From NCBI RefSeq assembly GCF_024448985.1, contig NZ_JAMOII010000001.1, positions 62,001-126,000 on the forward strand: DNA of 64,000 bases, written 5' to 3'. This DNA comes from Stutzerimonas stutzeri. GTDB lineage: Bacteria; Pseudomonadota; Gammaproteobacteria; Pseudomonadales; Pseudomonadaceae. The position numbers were made by a program, and so were the translations under genes. This document shows, piece after piece, positions 61,737-64,000 of the stretch. Positions within the stretch are counted from its first letter, which is position 1, and each line of letters begins with the position of its first letter. The notes under the pieces were generated by a model that made no database searches, was not told the origin of the DNA, and worked only from the letters and a program-made list of their open reading frames with translations.

Positions 61737-61955
61737 CTACTCCGGCACAGGGAGGCCTGCACATTTTTTTGTGTGTGCGCTCCACGTTTCTGCGTCCGTG
61801 ACAAGCGACCCGCAATCCGGGCAGACATGCGAAGGGCGACATGCGGTGACGTTCGCATTGCTCCTAGAGCCCACGCATCCAGGGCATAGGCCATAGCCCC
61901 GCAACGGGGAGTCCCATTTAGGGGGGATGGGGTCATCGCATCGGCGGCAGTACAC
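61737..61955 (-). CDS. Small zinc-finger-like protein
   Basis: About 72 residues if started at GTG 61955 (GGGGC site); the open frame is longer but its early part looks non-coding. Metal-binding pattern: VYCRRCDDP, then GLCPGCVGS, then HVCPDCGSLV and a final His-x4-Cys (SAHTKKC). It could hold two or three zinc ions like phage-encoded zinc ribbons. The start codon is uncertain. Confidence 0.5.
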   Translation of the reverse strand: MYCRRCDDPIPPKWDSPLRGYGLCPGCVGSRSNANVTACRPSHVCPDCGSLVTDAETWSAHTKKCAGLPVPE

Positions 61956-62623
61956 AAGTAGCCCCGTGTGAAAATTTATAGGAATTTTTGGCACCCGCTT
62001 TTCAGCGAGTGGCGTTTTGCCATATTCGAAAGGTACTGGGGCGAAAGCCCATTGGCAAGTGACGAAGCTTCCGGGTGGCCGGGAATATGGGGGTCGCCGG
62101 CTCAGGGACTCCCAACTGGATTCTGTTTCCTGGTTCGGCCGACTTCGCTTTAATTGCCCGCATATTGCTGCGGTGGGACTACGGGGTTTCGTCTGGCCCC
62201 GGTTCTTTCTTGACTGAAGGGCACCAAAGCAAACTGCCGTCGAGAAGATAAGTAATGGCGCCGTTGGAATCTGGTCGGAGCCGTCCCTCTTATGTGGAAA
62301 TTCCAAAAGCGCACAAGCGCCTCATATCTGCGCCGAATAGCATGGCGGATCTTCATTGGGGTCACTCCATTCGGTGCAAGGGTGCATGTGAGGAGCTGAT
62401 GAGAGCTGTCCCCCGCTACCCCGCGCAACCACCTTTTCCACCCATTGGCGGCCCCGCCATAATGGCGCCTGACTTAAGAATTTTTTCAATGTATCAGTGG
62501 AAGAATCAGAACGCTGATAAATTAAATGCATATTTTTTCAGCCAGCTAACGGAGAGCCGCCGTCTCCGTATCGTTAAACCGTGGCTAGTAGCCTCGCTAC
62601 CCCGATCCGATGGAGACACCGAA
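61956..62623. other. Region with no firm gene; AT-rich in its last part
   Basis: Several overlapping frames, none convincing. About 62466-62540 is strongly AT-rich, unlike its surroundings, and probably holds the promoter of the small gene at 62624. A frame starting at 62489 (MYQWKNQNADKLNAYFF) joins in phase to that gene and could be an alternative longer start. Confidence 0.4.
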
Positions 62624-62818
62624 ATGCGAGACGCAACCTGCGCAGCGAACATGCTGGTAACACTAAATGGAGCAACCAAGACGGCCAAGGAATGGGCTGA
62701 CGAGCGTGGGTTAAAGTGGCAGACGGTGAAGATGCGGCGCTACCGGGGAGGTTCCTGGGAGGAAGCACTTCACTCCGAACTACAACGTACTTCTTGGATG
62801 AAAGAATGGGCCTTTTAG
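62624..62818 (+). CDS. Small helix-turn-helix-like protein of phage type
   Basis: 64 residues. A GGAG site eight bases before ATG 62624 decides the start. The protein has VTLNGATKTAKEWADERGLK, WQTVKMRRYRGGSWEEAL, a pattern common in phage and homing-endonuclease-associated DNA-binding modules ('nGet-t--eWa---gi--~tv--R---G-s-eeAL'). It probably binds DNA as a regulator. On the opposite strand to its neighbours. Confidence 0.6.
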   Translation: MRDATCAANMLVTLNGATKTAKEWADERGLKWQTVKMRRYRGGSWEEALHSELQRTSWMKEWAF

Positions 62819-62878
62819 TTGGCTACTGTGCTAGGCCAGTGGTTACGCTTCCCTTGTTGACTTGTAGTTAATTGCCGA

Positions 62879-62899
62879 CGTTCGCCTGCCTAGCGAACG
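62879..62899. terminator. Hairpin between convergent small genes
   Basis: CGTTCGC, loop CTGCCTA, GCGAACG: a perfect 7-bp stem between the plus-strand gene ending 62818 and the minus-strand gene ending 62960. No long T run follows on either strand, so termination is only likely. Confidence 0.45.
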
Positions 62900-62959
62900 C
62901 TACCTGCTTGGGCGCTTTTGGTTCTGCCAGTGTCTGCACAGCGAGGTGCGGGCCTAGCT

Positions 62960-63238
62960 CTAAGCCTTGAGCGCGAGCCGCAGGTAAATTTTGCCACCTC
63001 CAGGCGACTCGCCCGCAAGGCCTTGGCTGGCTAGTTTGGCGAACAAGCCAGCCATCGTATGGGCTTGGTCGACCAGCGTGTTTTCGGCACGCGACAGGTC
63101 CTCCTTGTAAACGTCAGCGGTCTGGTGCATCAGTTGGGTCGCCATTTCATCGATCCGCGGGTACTCAATCCCGTGACATATTGTAAGCACTAACTCACTG
63201 AGGTTTTCAGGGCTGGTTACTTTGCCCGAAAAGGTCAT
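62960..63238 (-). CDS. Hypothetical protein of mobile-element type
   Basis: 92 residues from ATG 63238 (MTFSGKVTSPENLSELVLTI). Helical and soluble (PRIDEMATQLMHQTADVYKE, NTLVDQAHTMAGLFAKLASQ) with a glycine-rich late segment. The longer open frame upstream overlaps the next gene and is not used. I do not recognise a family; size and repeated occurrence near TubC-like genes suggest an element accessory protein. Confidence 0.55.
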   Translation of the reverse strand: MTFSGKVTSPENLSELVLTICHGIEYPRIDEMATQLMHQTADVYKEDLSRAENTLVDQAHTMAGLFAKLASQGLAGESPGGGKIYLRLALKA

Positions 63239-63281
63239 GGCACGGCCTAACCAGCAGCTGCCCAATGGCGAAGCTCGATCG

Positions 63282-63467
63282 TCAGGCTTTGTTTCCCCGG
63301 TGCGTCTCCAGAGAGTTTGTTTCGTGAATATAGCGGTCACGCAGTTCGCGACCCGTTGCGCAGTGGCGACCAAGCGGCGGGTAGCAATGAGGGCAGCCAC
63401 CCACGGCGTGAGCGTGATAGATATCGCGGGCGGCGCGCCAGGCAGTCGAAGCGAGGTGACCAGGCAT
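63282..63467 (-). CDS. Small cysteine-containing protein of mobile-element type
   Basis: 61 residues with GGCPHCYPPLGRHCATGREL, RDRY. The pattern 'H----C--C------RC--G--L---Y' recurs in short proteins next to primase-like genes of integrative elements and may bind a metal ion. GGAAGGA site before ATG 63467. It lies 24 bases downstream of the TubC-like gene. Confidence 0.6.
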   Translation of the reverse strand: MPGHLASTAWRAARDIYHAHAVGGCPHCYPPLGRHCATGRELRDRYIHETNSLETHRGNKA

Positions 63468-63491
63468 TCCTTCCGCGCTCGCTCGCGCGTA

Positions 63492-63875
63492 CTACTCCCG
63501 AAACTCTGCCGCTGCGTTTTCGGAATGGCCTGAAGGCGGCTGCCATTCAGGGTGAGTGTGGATCAGGCGGGCTACTCGCCAAGGAGCCTGCTGGTGCTGT
63601 TCTACCAGGTCATTGCGATCAACAAAATGTTCTTTGAGCAGATAGTCCGGCGAGCACTCCAGTAGGCTGGCGAGTTGCTTCAGCCATACCCAGGCGGTGG
63701 CTGGCGCAGTGTCCATCACCTCCAACACAGCGACAACTTCGGATTTATGCTTGGCTAAATCAGCCAGCAGCTCGGTCGGCGGCTCGTGTTCAGCCTCCCA
63801 GGTCAGCCGGCCATCCACCAGCACCAGCAAGACACCCACGGCCTTCGCCTGTTCTACCAGTTCGAAGGCACTCAT
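63492..63875 (-). CDS. TubC amino-terminal docking-domain-like protein
   Basis: 127 residues. The first 50 (LVEQAKAVGVLLVLVDGRLT, ELLADLAKHKSEVVAVL) match the small docking-domain fold first seen in TubC of polyketide/peptide assembly lines. In mobile elements this module occurs next to primase or helicase genes, not in secondary metabolism. The rest (WVWLKQLASLLECSPDYLLK..) is helical and unknown. Its start overlaps the stop of the gene upstream (ATGA). Confidence 0.7.
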   Translation of the reverse strand: MSAFELVEQAKAVGVLLVLVDGRLTWEAEHEPPTELLADLAKHKSEVVAVLEVMDTAPATAWVWLKQLASLLECSPDYLLKEHFVDRNDLVEQHQQAPWRVARLIHTHPEWQPPSGHSENAAAEFRE

Positions 63876-64000
63876 ATCTCGCCCCGATACTTCGCAGGTG
63901 CTGCGACAACTGCGACTTCCGCGACAAGCCCCGTAGTTTCTGATTGTGGCTGGTGCGACAGGGTTGCGACCGGCTGCGACAAACGGTGGCTGCCGTTGCC
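63872..64000 (-). CDS. Carboxy-terminal end of a mobile-element replication protein (partial)
   Basis: The last 42 residues of a gene that continues beyond the right edge; stop TGA 63872-63874 overlaps the start of the TubC-like gene. The tail carries repeated Val-Ala and Leu-Ser pairs (LSQPVATLSHQP, VAEVAVVAAPAKYRGEI), encoded by six GCGAC repeats. Such tails occur at the end of primase/DUF3987-type proteins of integrative elements. Function is inferred from neighbours and tail only. Confidence 0.5.
   Translation of the reverse strand, partial: GNGSHRLSQPVATLSHQPQSETTGLVAEVAVVAAPAKYRGEI

Noticed and set aside
63492-63875. Part of a polyketide/peptide synthesis cluster because of the TubC-like domain
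   Set aside because: No synthase modules nearby; in small-gene blocks this domain occurs in mobile elements.

Overview
The window is high-GC DNA from a gammaproteobacterium. Gene order, Shine-Dalgarno use, a sigma-54 promoter and protein flavour point to Pseudomonas in the broad sense (stutzeri/Stutzerimonas-like); the species cannot be fixed from the window. I see no rRNA, tRNA or CRISPR array.

Bases 1-21200 are accessory and stress or redox metabolism. They hold a Cache-domain chemoreceptor, a metallo-beta-lactamase/beta-CASP hydrolase, a secreted sorbosone-dehydrogenase-like propeller fused to a PEBP domain, a thiamine-diphosphate oxidase, two short-chain dehydrogenases, a FAD/Rieske oxidoreductase, a Grx2-type glutaredoxin, a membrane VTT-flavoprotein fusion, an erythromycin-esterase-like protein coupled to a phosphoribosyltransferase, a DUF305 protein and a lipoprotein. 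The region is visibly decaying. At 4529-4806 lies a deleted copy of the SDR gene at 10476. At 8735-10411 an enolase-superfamily gene, a gluconate 2-dehydrogenase subunit 3 gene and a GMC oxidoreductase gene are all broken. At 18681-18944 only the end of an alpha/beta hydrolase gene survives.

Bases 21234-36721 are a respiratory block. A YjgC/YrhE-type formate dehydrogenase with its DUF1641 partner (minus strand) faces away from a tightly overlapping twelve-gene operon. That operon encodes alternative complex III (ActA-F plus a small membrane protein), an SCO copper chaperone and a caa3-type cytochrome c oxidase. Together these would move electrons from quinol through membrane-bound c hemes to oxygen.

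Bases 36722-39600 are AT-richer and hold small genes, an ExoD protein and the stub of an integrase. Bases 39599-50156 are a self-contained uptake and catabolic unit on the minus strand: histidine kinase, sigma-54 response regulator, two periplasmic binding proteins, LivHMGF-type ABC transporter and an iron-containing alcohol dehydrogenase. A near-perfect -24/-12 promoter precedes the binding-protein genes. The unit is bracketed by two same-direction copies of a repeat of about 105 bp.

Bases 50400-61400 are a defence island: an ADP-ribosylglycohydrolase, then a type I restriction operon (hsdR, Mrr-like nuclease, hsdM, RhuM-Fic/Doc fusion, hsdS, PD-(D/E)XK nuclease). The last gene runs into a doubly truncated zorA-like gene, which I read as the scar of a Zorya system. 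Bases 61330-64000 are small phage- or mobile-element-type genes, mostly on the minus strand, that continue past the right edge.
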